Assembly (NCBI RefSeq): GCF_052324685.1
Contig: NC_135222.1
Span: 577,501-641,500 of the forward strand
DNA from: Brachyhypopomus gauderio
Lineage: Eukaryota > Chordata > Actinopteri > Gymnotiformes > Hypopomidae
DNA: 64,000 nt
Direction of reading: 5' to 3'
In this document: one piece after another, positions 51,809 to 64,000 of the stretch
Position numbering within the stretch: position 1 is the stretch's first letter
How the letters are laid out: each line of letters opens with the position of its first letter
Position numbers and translations under genes: made by a program
Notes under the pieces: generated by a model
Database searches by the model: none
Told to the model about the DNA's origin: nothing
The model's input: the letters and a program-made list of their open reading frames with translations, nothing else

Positions 51809-52733
51809 GAAGGTGGGAGAGAGGAGTGCCACGCACGGCGGACGGGTCAGGACAGGCCTCGGGGAGCCGGGGGGGTTGATGTACAGGAAGAGGAACTGCG
51901 CGAGACTGTAGTCTGGCCTCAGCCGAGGTTGGGGAGTAGAGAGGGGGGGGGGGGGGGGGGGGGACACATTCAAAGCGTTGTACGCTTCCCTTTGACCACA
52001 GACTCGTTTCACAAAGGAAGTTCAACTGACTTTTATCACATGTCCCCTGTCAGCGTGTCTATACTGATAGATATAGATATATAAATCTATACAGGGCAAA
52101 ACGCAGCCAGCACAGCCTGACACTCAGACGCTGGTCTCACTGGTCTCACTGGTCTTGCTGGTCTCTCTGCCACCTATGGGGGTTTTGTTCTTCTTTTCGT
52201 GTTTCTTTTCTTCCCACAGGGGCATTCACAGTTTAGGAGCCATGAAGCAGATCTCAAATGGGGGTTGTTCTATGTTTATGGTTTTTATTACTATTAATCA
52301 ACTTACTATTTTTGAAACAAATATGTAGCATTACTCACATAGCATTCAGGTTTTTAATCGTATGGATGCGGAGGTTGTCTTTGCACATATCTTTGATTTT
52401 CAGTGGACGGTCAAAATATGACTAAGAAATGGTACAACGCATGTTTGGTATCTCAAAAGCTCCTTTAACACAGCCCGGTGCAGTGGTTTAAAGGTCATTC
52501 TGAAAATAACTGAAAAGAAAAACAAAAAAACAGATTTCATACATTTTTAAAAATCTTGTTTCATTCTCCTCTTTAAAGACGTAGTTGGTGAATGGAGTCA
52601 TTTGGCCCATGTGGTGGTGTGAGCATTCTTCACCGTTTGGTAGTTCGCCCTCGTATCTGTGCAGACCGGCTACAATTGGCGTAGAGTTTGGATGTGCACC
52701 CTGAGGTCGGTCAAGCAGGGATGGAGTTGTCAT

Positions 52734-52742
52734 TTATTTATT
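52734..52742 (+). promoter_or_regulatory. AU-rich element in midn 3'UTR
   Basis: TTATTTATT nonamer inside ATTTATTTATTT. This is the class of element that destabilises immediate-early mRNAs. Function here is inferred. Confidence 0.45.
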
Positions 52743-54617
52743 TCTCCAAGGTGATCGGGAAACCAACCAATTAGAAACTTTCTGACCCCATCTCTCCATA
52801 CCTGAACGATCATGTCTTGTCTATATTACAGTAATCTCTTGAGAAAACCCCGTGCAAACTGTACTTAATGATTGCCTGCTTCAGTCGCCCTTATTCAGGC
52901 CCCTCGGCCTGTCTGTTAGATCAAGAAAGATGAAAACAGCAGGTCTGCACCCTGAGGCTCCGCCTACTTCGCTGTGCCTCACAGGCAGGTGCACAAGGCT
53001 CTGATCAGGCCTTCCAGGCGGGCTACAGTGTGGAACTTCCCCTTTGCATGCAAATGTATGAGTTAGACTCTTTTTTTTTTTTGTAAGGAAAAAAAAAAAA
53101 CTGGTGAGAAACTGGTGCTTAAAAGAAAAAAAATGCATGAATTCAAAGGAAAAAAAATAGATGCTCTGCTTGGGATTTGCTAATTAGAAATGATGTTACA
53201 TATCAGTGGCCAATCAGAATCTTGGGCGGGAGTTCGTGCTGTCGTCGTGCGGTATTCACGGATCACTCCGGGACTGTGAAGAGCTAAGAACAACAGACCG
53301 CCGACGGGGCTTGAGAACAGCGTCTGCCCCTTTCACCACGCCGCAGGACAGAGAAGGACCAGCGTCTGCCCCCACTGACTGAAAACTATAGTCAAGAATT
53401 TAAAAAAAAAGAAACAAATAAATAAAAGAAAACATTAAAAGAAGACCATGATTGCACTCACTGAGTTTGCAATGAGATTACCTGCCTGAAGGAGAACTGG
53501 TGTGTTTCTTTTTCCTCTTTCTTTTTTTTCAAGTGGCCTTAACTTTCACAATGACACACTCGGGGACTGTGGGGGCTAGATGGGGTGATTCTTTTGTTGT
53601 TTTTCATTATTCTCTGTTGAACACAATTATCTCCAGTTATTTGGGCAACTCTTTGCATATCTTGAAGGTGGAGGCTCTAATATGCCAAGGCTTCTGTGCC
53701 TTAAAAAATGCCCTTCAGTGAGTGAGGTAAAAAAGGAAATGTCTTTTTTCCAACCCTTGCAGGCTCTTTAGCGTTTGGATCATATGAGCACTGGTAGAAT
53801 ATTTGATACGAATGTTTTTATTTGCAAATCTATTCAGCACTACCTAGAAGTAAGATGAAATGGCTTCAGGTTTCGCGTTTTCATACGTTGTTGTAAAATC
53901 AAGACCTTTAAACCTTAACCGGTCCTACCACCAAGATACTGAAAAGCAACACATCTACATCCAAAAAACATGGGTAAAGAAGCCGAATAAATAAGTGGTA
54001 AGGACATTTTGGCTACAGTGCTACAGCTACCAAGTGCCCTGATTCGGAATGAGACACGGCCTTCATCATGCCCCCTGACACCCCACCCACCCCCACCCAC
54101 CCCACCCAAAAAGAGTTTCTAATTTCCATATATGTATTAAATATACTCTGTGTGTGCCTCACCTATATGTGAAATGGGGGGGGGGGGGGGGATGGGTTAA
54201 AAAAAAAAAGTTGAGAGCGATCTGAGTTTGAACGAGGGAAATGGTTCAGGGGTGGGGGGGTGTTTACAATACAGTTTGTTGAAGTTCACATCATTTAAGT
54301 TGCCTGTTCTTTCTTGTAGCCAACAATTAAGATAATAACAAGAGTCAAAAATACAATGTTCTAGCTATAGACCGGTGTAGCACATGTGTGACTGTATTAA
54401 TTTATAAAACCAAAATGGTAACTGTGAATTACGTATTTCTTTGTGCATTTTTTTAAGTGGGAGACGGCGACCCGGGCATGGCTATGCCCCGTTTTGTTTT
54501 TGTGGAATATAATGGAAATAATCAAGTAAAAAAACAAAAAGAAAATATCTAAATATATTTTTTTCTTAAGCAATACATTTCAGTGTGACTTGTGATAGGA
54601 CATTTTCTTTTTTAGGT

Positions 54618-54623
54618 AATAAA
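54618..54623 (+). terminator. midn poly(A) signal
   Basis: AATAAA, followed by a T/G-rich stretch (TTTATGGTCTGTGTC) about 20-30 bp on. It is the best-formed signal after the midn stop codon. Confidence 0.65.
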
Positions 54624-57600
54624 TTGAACGAAAAAATCTTTATGGTCTGTGTCATTAATGAGGATGTTTAAACCTAAACATGCTCTAAAACCGGACCCTG
54701 TGGGCTAGAGAACCAAACAGATTCTGTATCACCCTGTGATTATGTATCACAATCGCTGAACAGAGACCAGCGATTTTGTTATTCTGGGCTAAATATGCCC
54801 AGTGTGCTCAAATCCACCCATCTCTACATAGTCCCTGGTACCACACTGGACCATGTGTTCGGGACCACGTCCACCCGGGCTGACCCATTGCCCTGTTTTG
54901 TCCCACCGAACGGCAACACAGAAAAGACAAAAGGACATGGATACTCAAGGAGAACCGGATCAGAGCCTGAGTCCAGTCGGTGGTGTGGGTGAGGGTGTGC
55001 TCCCCCACCCATGCCCTCCTGCGGGGAGACACGGGGTGAGCTGACAGATCGGGTCTGAGCGGTCTGGCCCGCTGAGTGACGGATGCGTGGAGAGCGCCCA
55101 GCTCTGACGGGTGGAGCATACTCCGACTTCACAAGCCCATAGCAGTCTCACATATTGGATAATGGAGCAGGGACAGACATGTACGCACAAATACAGAGTT
55201 AAAGGCTTGAAGGCTCATGTTGTGGTAATGCCAGGGAAAATGAGATAATTAGAGGTTTTAATTTTGACATAGTGGAAGTCCTCCTAACCAATCACATGGT
55301 GCATTCATGAGAAATCACAACAAGCTGGTTCGTCCAAACATTTCACTCAAGCAGAAAATGATCCCTTCGCATTATCCTATGTCTGAAATAAGGACCATAA
55401 TATAATAGTGCACACTACAGCACTAGCAGAACCCTGTGATATTATGTATCCACATATATTCTCAGAATTTGTTGTTGCATTGTTTTATTCCCTATATTTT
55501 CCAGCACTTTATGGCTAGTCGTTTCCTTTACCTGGGAGGTGATAAAAACTGGAGTTGCTAATGCCGCTGGTTAGAAGCTTAGTACGTTTCCTCTCCCATA
55601 AACTGTTTTGTAGAAACTACTGTCCTGGTATTTGGGGAAAGTGATGTCCAGACAAGGGTCATCAATGCCAGTCTTGCACTACACTACACTTCCCATTTAT
55701 CGGGGGGTTTCGCACTGATTTTGAATCACTAGGGTGTTCGTCCGGACCGCCTCAGTTCTTGGGAGTCTCCTTTACAGCCCATTTACGTCATCGAAGGCGT
55801 GACGGACATTTGAACGTGGACGTTAATAGGGCAGTTTTCGCATCTATGGCTTGGATAATACGTGTCTGACAACATCGTGTGGAAGAATTGCACTCTGCAT
55901 TTGACACCTCTGTCATTGCGTGTAAGCAGCGCTTAACAGGCAGGGTCAAAGGGGCAATCTTTCGAGTTTCCAGTAATGCTACGATTTCGGTTAAACGAGT
56001 TTCCCAGAACAGACAGCACGGTCGTGCGTCGTCTTGAGTTTTGCAGCTGCCTCCACATTCGTGTGTTCAGAAGATCCGCCTCGTGCTGGGGTGACACGGC
56101 GAAGCGTGCGCGGAAATCGAAACCGAGCGCTGAGGAACAGAGACGCGTCTGTGGCCAAAGGCCTCGATCACACCGCGGCAGCCGAGCGTGTGACGCTGAA
56201 ACGGCCAAACCGTTTGCAGGGTCACCCTCCTCTTCCTCTTCCTCCTCCTCCTCGGTGGTTCACAGCTGAATGCAGACCATGTGACCGTGACTTTCAGCGC
56301 CCTTTGAATGCCGCGCCGTGGAAACGAAACAAGACGTTGTGCTTTGCTCTCGGAAGTACGTGCCACTTTGTTTGCTGTGCTGGCACTGAAGTCACTGTGC
56401 ACCGTTAAACAAACTATTTTAAACTACTATTTTAACATCATTTGTCGCACCTTAATTGCAACAAAATCATATAACTAACTACAACAGAATCCGCAACAGT
56501 CTCCCTGCATAAATCATAAGTGTCACAGAATCCCTTCTGAGGTTACACTCTTTCCATCCTGTTTCATGTGCAGTTCGGTCCTATGTGCATCTGAAAGCAC
56601 TGTGCTAAATGTATTACGAGGACCGAACATGCGGCTGCTTTAACTTAATGAACCTTTCATTCATTTAGGTGTTCTATGCCTGTCGGCGTGGTCCCGGACC
56701 GTGCGTGACGGGTCTGGATTTGCTCTTGCTCTTTCAGCTGTCCGGGCCCATTACTACCTACCCCCATCATCTCGTCTGCCCCCATCAGCTGAGGAGGGGG
56801 CCATGAGATCACCGAGCCAAGGGCGAGGTATGCGACCGGTCTCGTGACTCCCGAGGAGCTACACACAGGCCCCCAGGAGACAGGTGCTGATATGCAAAAG
56901 GCCTTTCTTGTGCACTTTACTGTGTATGAGTGTGCAGTTTCGTCCACCCACTCGCAAGTTCCCACCACAAATAAAGAACTCGCCGCGTCTTTCGCTGCTC
57001 GGCAGGCAACGCCATCTCAGAAGCGTCTGTGGAGTACGCTTATGAGTGGTCTGCCTGCCAGTGCTCCGTCTCTCTAGTAAGAGAAACATCACGCAGACGC
57101 AGAACCACACCCCGGTGACCTTTACGGCATGTGATCACACCACCTCTGCTTCAGGCCTCTCCGGCCCACAAAGCCACAGGCCTTTAATAATGGCTGCGTT
57201 ACACACACATTCACTCCTCTTTGTGTGGCATTTACTGGTCGTGACAGCGAGGCCTAGCCTCCTGCTCTCCGTGTTACAAACCATGCGCAAACCTCCACAA
57301 ACTGGCACAGTCATGCGGTCTAATGGGACACTGTTGTGAACTTCACCATTCTCCAGGTGGTCTTTCCCTCTCAAATGGCATTAACACCGTTACAAGAAGT
57401 GTTAATCGTCCCAAATCCTCACCCACAAGCAACAATTACCGACGCAGGATACCGTAGGAGGTCTGAAATGTAAATGAAATGCATTTTTCGTAAATAAAGA
57501 AGGGGAGGAGGTCTTTGACGCTGCACGCCACCGTGTGTAGGTTAGTGACCATGTGCAGACATGACACCCATCCCGCCGCCGACTTCGAACTAGCCGTCGA

Positions 57601-58699
57601 TATGATGCAGACAGCTGGGAGGACGAACGGTCGTGCGTGAGGCTGCGGTTCCAGCCGTCTCGTCTGCATGAACGTGCAGGTCTGCAGGTCTGTGAGGTCT
57701 GATTAAGTGGAAAACCCAGAAGAGTCAGACACGCTGAAGTATGTTACGTCAGACGTTCTCCTCTTTCGTGAATTAGATCAGAGAGGAGGAGGAGGAGGAG
57801 GAGGAGTGAGGAAGAGGAGCTGTATGACACCATCTCGCTATCTGCACAGCGGGGTCATTCCTGTTTGCCCTTGCAGAGGTGAAACAGAACAGCACCATCT
57901 ACAGAGGAGCGTGTGAGAGGTGGATCTTTTGTTGAGGTGGGGGTGTCCCTTCAGAAGATAAACACTGAGAAGTTGAAAAGAACTCTAAGTGTCAAACAGA
58001 CGTGAGGGTAAGGCAGGAAACTGCATGAGAAAAACCCAACATTTATGATAGAAGGTGCTGATGTCTGTGCTGATGTCATTACCCTCTTCAAGTTCGTGTT
58101 AGACTTTGAGTGATCCCAACAAAGTGGAAAAATCACAGCGATCTGCGTCGTCTCAGCACTGCAAAGTCCTTTAGCACAAATGTCCATCAAGGGCAAACAC
58201 ACATCTCAGAATCTGCAGAATGCAATTTCAAATTATTGTCACCAACAAATGCAAGGAGCATCTTCTAAAAGACCTTGTGTGAACATAATAGCCTGGTGTC
58301 TGAACATAATAGCCTGGTGTAAAGTTGGCACAGATGTAAGATTCTTGCTTCAGTTGCTATTAGTTGCTTGCCTGTGTTTAATGGTACGTCAAATTGTTTA
58401 ATAGCTCAAATTCCTTTTGTGATCAAACTTTGTTTTTGTTATTTCTTAAATATAAATTGCAAAAAAAAAATAAATTCAGATTTGCCAGAGAGGAAAAGAA
58501 CATTCTGTATGTCTGAGAGCTTCAAAATCCATTCGAGCAGGACTCTTGAACTCAAAGTACGCCCAAGCCCTTTTATGGTAGTGTACACACTGCTTTCACA
58601 GGCCCAGCTGAGCGACACACAGGCCCAAAAAAAAAAAAAACCTGAATGAACACAGGAAACCTCACACTGGCAGGAAGTGGGGACCGCTGCTATGGTAAC

Positions 58700-59020
58700 A
58701 AACTGAAAGCAAGAGCCCTGGTGGAGCTGTTGCGCATCGCTGTCTTTTGACGTCATTTCGCGCACAGAGAGAGCAGCTGCTGTAGACGTAAACTAAACAG
58801 AAAGGGCTGAACTTTAAAACGCTCGCTGAAGAAATGCTGCACAAGAGGATGGCCAGTCTTCTCAGAATATCTCTTTCTTGGCACGATAACGTTTACCATT
58901 ATGAGGAAGAATATTTACATAATATATTTTTTTCTCCTTCAACACCAGATGAGAACAGACGTTGGGCATCTGTACTATTTAATTTGTTTTATATATGAAA
59001 TAAAGTCTTGGATTCTCATT
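58700..59020 (+). other. Candidate 3' end of an unassigned transcript
   Basis: A full palindromic CRE TGACGTCA is at 58748-58755, and AATAAA at 58999-59004 in a context typical of 3' ends (TTTAATTTGTTTTATATATG before it, T-rich after it). No coding exon was recognised upstream between 54.6 and 58.7 kb. It may be a non-coding RNA or the end of a gene I could not assemble. Confidence 0.25.
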
Positions 59021-59898
59021 ATTCAACTCGTCTATTCATTCTAGTTAAAACTGTTTCATAACACTACACCAGACATTAATACTGTAGGCAATGACAGCTA
59101 TAGATGTCACTCTTACTAGGGTGGGGGCTTTTTAATTGCTCTTATGTAAGAACAATAAGTTGCAAAAGGTTACAGCTAGTTAGACTTGCTCTTCGGCAGT
59201 TCTGATGCTGAATGAAAAGCAATAATTCTATTGATTCTATTTATGCATTCTGGACAGAGAGGTTCAGTGTGTTTAGCTGTATGTGTGTGCGAGTGTGTGT
59301 GGGTGTGTGTGTGAGAGAGAGTATGTGAGTGCGATTTTAGGTGTGTGTGTGTGTGTGTGTAGAATGGGGGATGGTGGGGGGGAGGGGGGCGTATTGGCTG
59401 GAGGATCATGATCACAACCAATACCACTGAAACAACACATGCAGCCCCAACAAGCCTGGTGTCTGTTTCTTAATGGAAAGAAAGGACTGAATATTCAGAA
59501 TTTACCCTGCGTTACTGTCCCTGCTCATCTGTCCCTGAAGTCATGAGCCATGGGTCTCAGCATATAAAGAACCTGGTAGCAGAAACAGGTGACAGGAACA
59601 TGTCTTACCCATGTTCTTTGCTAATTGAGTAACAAAAGAGCATCTTATTTTGCTTTTTCTCAGAATTACTTTATTGTACAGAAAATCACATTGTGCACAT
59701 TTAAATGTTTACCATAATCAGAATCCTATGACCTCCTTCAAGATGTCACCTGCCAAAAGCACATGGCAGACTCCTAAAGGCCACGATATCTAGACATGCA
59801 CATGCTTCCAGTCCCCTGGGACATCCTAGAAGAATGCACCGTTAAGCATTCAGATGTTTCCTCCAGTCTCCTTCTTAGCATTTTTGTCTGATGGTGCC

Positions 59899-59965
59899 TC
59901 TAGTGTAGAAGGTCCTCCAGTGTAGAACATCCTCCAGTGTATAACTTCCTCCAGTGTAGAATGAT
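59899..59965 (+). repeat. Short tandem repeat, about 19 bp
   Basis: Three to four imperfect copies of TCCTCCAGTGTAGAACA. Copies drift by single bases and one deletion. Confidence 0.75.
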
Positions 59966-61438
59966 CACATAAAACACCAAGCTGCCCACATCTAAGACAA
60001 CCTCAGGGATCCATGGGCTAAGACCCAATGATTTGGGGAATGGACCATTTTGATTTACTATATTGATATCTGACCTATTTTGAAACGTGGTTCTCCAAGA
60101 GCCAGTTTCTCCAAACAAGATTATTCATGAAACCTAGACTCGAAGGAGCACTTTTGATGGTGAATCAAGTCTTGGCTGAGTCCATGACCAGGAGACCAAC
60201 CCTTCAGGATGCATCATGGCAGCATTAGCTGAGATCTCCAGAGACCCTTTCATGTTTCACATTAGAGTGTTCTGGGGAGCAAGGAACCTTTAATCAACTA
60301 GGATATTTTCTAATAGGGATTTTTTTTCAGGAGCAGGTGCTGCCTATGGAGAAGGTCTTGGGACACTGGTGGCTGGTTTGACCAATGACATGGCAGCCAC
60401 ATGAAGAAAGCGTGCCCCTTTCCTGCAGAGGGGCAGATTGATCAGAGGATGTCAGTTAGCCAACCTCAAATTATCTTGCCCGTCACCTCTGTGAGCATAA
60501 ACAGAGCACACAAAACAGCGGGCGACCATGTGTGCCACTGCGAAACCATTCAAACTTTGTCATTTTTGTTTTAAATAGTATTTGTATGCATGCAAGCGTT
60601 ATTTGCAGAATCATTTGGTGTGCTATATATATATAAAAACTCTGCATGACATACTGCAAAGCCAGCAGCATGCATTTTGATTTTCGGCTGAAGCCGCATT
60701 CACCGTATGGTCGGAGGTGTGTGTTTTGAAGTCGTTTCTGGTAAACATCTCATCACACAACTTCACAAGAACACCAGCCCTGTCATTTCAGCCAAGAGGC
60801 TGATGAAGGGTTTGAAGCCAAGCCAGTTTCACATTCACACACATATACGCACAGATTTACATACGCTACATGTACACGCACACGCGTGCGTTCACACACA
60901 CACACACACTTAACAGTGCTCCAACATATCATGATCACTTTACATTCCCACAACAAACATTGAACTGAGTTCCTCTGAATACTGACTGGAATGCAAGTCT
61001 GGCATGGATTAAAGAAAGTATTCTGGGTGGTTTCTTATTCGCCACCTTAGGCTGTTCAAAAACACGACTAATGCAGTAAAGCAAAAAAAAGAGTGATAAG
61101 GACTATCAGTTTGATTATGGTGTGGGATTCAAAAAGGAAATTTGACTTAATGTAAAAAAAAATCATGTGCCATTTACAACAATGGTTCAGTGTTTATTAT
61201 TATTTGAAATTAGTTTTAACTGTATCCAGTATTGGTGCAAATGTTGAATTCATAGTAAATATTACAGCGGGCATTTATGGCTAGGTGTTAAATGTTGTTG
61301 CCAAGATAAGGCATTTCACTACAGTAGGGAAAGAAGAATGTAAAATGTTGTGGTTGGGGTCTTCAGTCAAGCTTGGTGAATTCAGGTATCTGGGTCCCAC
61401 ATTTCACCAGGTAGGTGTCACCAACCTCTCCCTCCCTC

Positions 61439-61448
61439 ACACGCGCAC

Positions 61449-61511
<63 letters not shown>
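61439..61511. repeat. (CA)n microsatellite
   Basis: About 73 bp of CA followed by a short GA stretch. Confidence 0.96.
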
Positions 61512-61517
<6 letters not shown>

Positions 61518-64000
61518 GAGAGAGCGCATGCTAATCCTTAGAATTTACTGTGCAGTCGTCCACAAATCACGAAGTGGCGCGCCAGCCCATTTGGGTCGAT
61601 CTAGGTCGAATTCAATTTGTACGATATTATACATTGATTGGTGGGGACAGAGAGTGTGGATGAGAGAGAGATCGAGCAATCCTTTGACCTCCGTGTGATA
61701 TTTACACGATCATCAGACCACCCTTTCATACTCCATCTACGTCTCAAAAGAAATGGTCTTCCCTTCATTTTTAATCCCCAGAACGGCACAGAGTGAAAAC
61801 ATAATCACCGTGGTGGTAAAAAGGTACACAGAAAGGGCCGGCCAGCCTCTTTTATTGCCTGCATACATATTTTTCTAAAGACAAATGATAGCGGATACAG
61901 TTGTTGTGCCAGCTCCGCAGAAGTAAGTAACTGGAACATGTTTTCACGCCCGCGTGACCCTATTACAGCTCAGCGGATAAATGTATTTTTATGATGGAAT
62001 CGGAGATGGCCAGACCTCCCACCCGCGCATCCGAAAGGCACAGAATAACATTTAGCCAAGCGGCAGGTCCTAAATCTCCCCGATCAATACTCCTCCACCA
62101 GGCACGCTTTCATGCGTGCGAGTAAATCATTCAAATTAGATGAGTCCGACTGTTTGAGATGTGGGAAGGGTGAAAAATCTCATTGTGCGCTCGGCTCGCT
62201 GTTTGCCTTTGCTGGCTTTTGCCTGCAGGAGCTAGGAAAGGGTCTGCAGCTCGCGAGATTAAATCAATGGCGGCCTGACAGGATAAACGGAGATTTGGGT
62301 CATTTTCATCCTGCCCTTCTTTGACACGAGCATGAAATATTCAAAGTCGCTGCGCGCGCCCGTGGATAACCTCGTCAGTGCTGGAATTGTAGAATGAGCC
62401 AAAACAAACAAACAAAAAACAATGAGTTGTATATGTATGTATAAATGTTTTCCAAATCGTGATAGTCTGGGTCAGTTCTGGTGTTGCTGAGGGGAAATGG
62501 ATAATGTTTATTATCCATTATAATGTTTAATAACACATAATTACAACTTTTCATTTTCTCTAACAATAAGATCAAAATAGTTTTCTACAACCACTAATGA
62601 TTCCAAAGCCTTATATCAACAAATGGATTTGTCAGTTACTTTGTTGGTTTATTGACTGTTACACCTCTCCTGTCTAGATAACTGAGAACAAATACTTTTA
62701 AATTTAAAATTGAGGCTGGACTAGACAGAGGACAGCTAAATTCTGTTTAAAATGAAGAAACCCCCCTGACATGGCATTCTGGCAAAGCCTTGTTCACGGC
62801 CAAACACTTCACAGTATCACAGCAGACAGGCGTCACTTGCCGGCTGCCATTGTGACGTCTCAGCTCCTATCTTAATAACAACAGCAGCCTGAGGTGGAAA
62901 TAATCTGTTTACACTCCATTTCCTTGACCAGCAGGCAACTAGAGGATACAAGCCCCCTCCTCCCCCCCAGGAAACCCCATGACATCTTCTGCTCACACCC
63001 GCTCCCAAGGAGAGGGTGAGCCCTTGAGTAATAGTACAGAAGAAAAAATAATTCTTTCTGTAAGAGTATTACCTTCTCAGGCACCAGATTCCATAAAATA
63101 AACGTTCTTTGTTTCCCTTCTGTACATAATGTGTTTGTTCCAGTGTTTCTGGTGAGATTAGCTGTAACTGGCAATAGGCAGTCTGTATGTGTTTATCGCC
63201 TTAATTAAAAAAATGCACTGTTGGGTTTTTGTTCAGGAAGGAGAGGCAGCCAGACCTGGAAACGTGTCAGTCTGGGCCGCATTTCAGGCCAGAGGAGGCT
63301 TTGACATGGAGGATAAGCCACGCGACAGCGGAGCCCACACCGCCTCGGCCCCCACAGCTAACAGAAAGCAGATGTTAAAGCCGGCCAGGTGGAGCGAGAG
63401 GCCCGCGGCCTGTGATGGAGTGTTGGGGGGCGGGTGCGTGCAGCTACACATCTGACCCTGGTTCTTTTTGTTTCGAGCAGGCAAACCTCCACGCGGCAAG
63501 ACGGATGGGCTTTTAAGCTCGTTAGCCCCGCGGCCCAAGCTGCTTTGGTTCGTGGCTGGTGGCTGTGGGGGACAGGGGTCGGGAAGTCATCTGTTTGTTT
63601 CTGTCTGGGATCTGAATTAGAGTCCTGCTGAGGATCCTGACTGAGGAGGTGTCATGGTTAAGAAGTTAAGAAGGAAAGCCTTCCCAACTCAACAGTCCCT
63701 ACACTCACAGCGTGGCCACGGACAGGAACTAAAAGGCGGCCAGTTACCGTCAGCCGATCTGTGAAAACCTTTTCAAATTTCACGCTACATGTTCTGAGTT
63801 AGCTGGGGTACTTGGCATATTTACTTTCTCTGCTTTTGATTAACTTCTGTTGTTTTCTAAAGAAAATACTATCCTAATAACAAAAGTGTATGTACACAGA
63901 GAAGTGTTCTCATTTCAAGAACATATGCCCCTTTGTGAGTACATCAGTCTTCCTGGTGAGTCAGATTATAACAGCCGAATCATGTCTAAAGATAACGATT

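Larger units (their letters stand above)
51809..54640 (+). other. midn: midn 3'UTR
   Basis: About 2.8 kb without coding signal, ending near the AATAAA at 54618-54623. It contains an AU-rich element (TTATTTATT, 52734-52742) of the kind that speeds mRNA decay, several poly-A and poly-G runs, and a promoter-like patch near 53208-53230 (GGCCAATCAG followed by GGGCGGG). Long 3'UTRs are usual for midnolin. Confidence 0.7.
54641..64000. other. Unassigned sequence beyond midn
   Basis: No gene recognised. In human the next genes are CIRBP, FAM174C and EFNA2; no RNA-binding, FAM174 or ephrin exon was seen here. Contents: a CpG-rich patch at 55930-56270, the candidate transcript end at 58.7-59.0 kb, tandem and CA repeats, and low-repeat stretches at 61850-62370 and 63190-63480 that could be conserved non-coding DNA. 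Confidence 0.5.

Noticed and set aside
63189-63455. An 88-codon frame starting near a CAG acceptor
   Set aside because: No family match and no matching upstream exon; composition alone explains it.
54641-64000. CIRBP, FAM174C or EFNA2 exons expected beyond midn
   Set aside because: No RNP motif, RGG repeats, FAM174 membrane segment or ephrin core was found in translated frames. The genes may lie beyond the window or elsewhere in this genome.

Overview
The window is vertebrate nuclear DNA, almost certainly from a ray-finned (teleost) fish. The genes have small coding exons with GT-AG introns. Simple repeats are dense: GT/CA, TC/GA, and long G or C homopolymers. One repeat looks like the common fish tRNA-derived SINE and another is a short hAT-type DNA transposon. 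No prokaryotic genes, CRISPR arrays or viral genes were seen. The species cannot be named from the sequence.

Three protein genes are assembled here exon by exon, with reading phase checked at every junction. On the minus strand, cbarp (voltage-gated calcium channel beta-subunit-associated regulatory protein) has nine coding exons between 19608 and 8818, a probable 5' non-coding exon near 21386-21430, and a 3'UTR that may run to about 5960. On the plus strand, atp5f1d (mitochondrial ATP synthase F1 subunit delta) has four coding exons, 22380-25383. Also on the plus strand, midn (midnolin) has seven coding exons, 35722-51808, with a 3'UTR to about 54640. Gene order and orientation (cbarp minus, atp5f1d plus, midn plus) match human 19p13.3 (CBARP-ATP5F1D-MIDN), which supports all three calls.

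Region by region: 1-5.9 kb is unassigned, with simple repeats and two weak exon or promoter candidates. 5.9-21.5 kb is cbarp; its introns hold two minisatellites (29 copies of 43 bp and 37 copies of 15 bp), a 312-bp hAT-like element carrying a 39-base poly-G run, and CA repeats close to two splice donors. 21.5-22.4 kb is the head-to-head promoter interval of cbarp and atp5f1d. 22.4-25.7 kb is atp5f1d. 25.7-35.0 kb is intergenic, with one candidate upstream exon at 33.25-33.6 kb. 35.1-54.6 kb is midn, whose two 6-kb introns are full of poly-G/C runs and microsatellites. 54.6-64 kb has no recognised gene; a CRE and a poly(A) signal near 58.75-59.0 kb hint at an unannotated transcript.

The genes do not form a pathway. 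cbarp is expected to restrain calcium channels in neurons and endocrine cells. atp5f1d is a housekeeping respiratory gene. midn delivers short-lived nuclear proteins, including immediate-early transcription factors, to the proteasome. The main oddities are a one-base reading-frame break late in cbarp, a 39-bp in-frame tandem duplication at the start of midn, and the repeat arrays, one of which creates a spurious 788-codon open frame. No undescribed biological system could be demonstrated.
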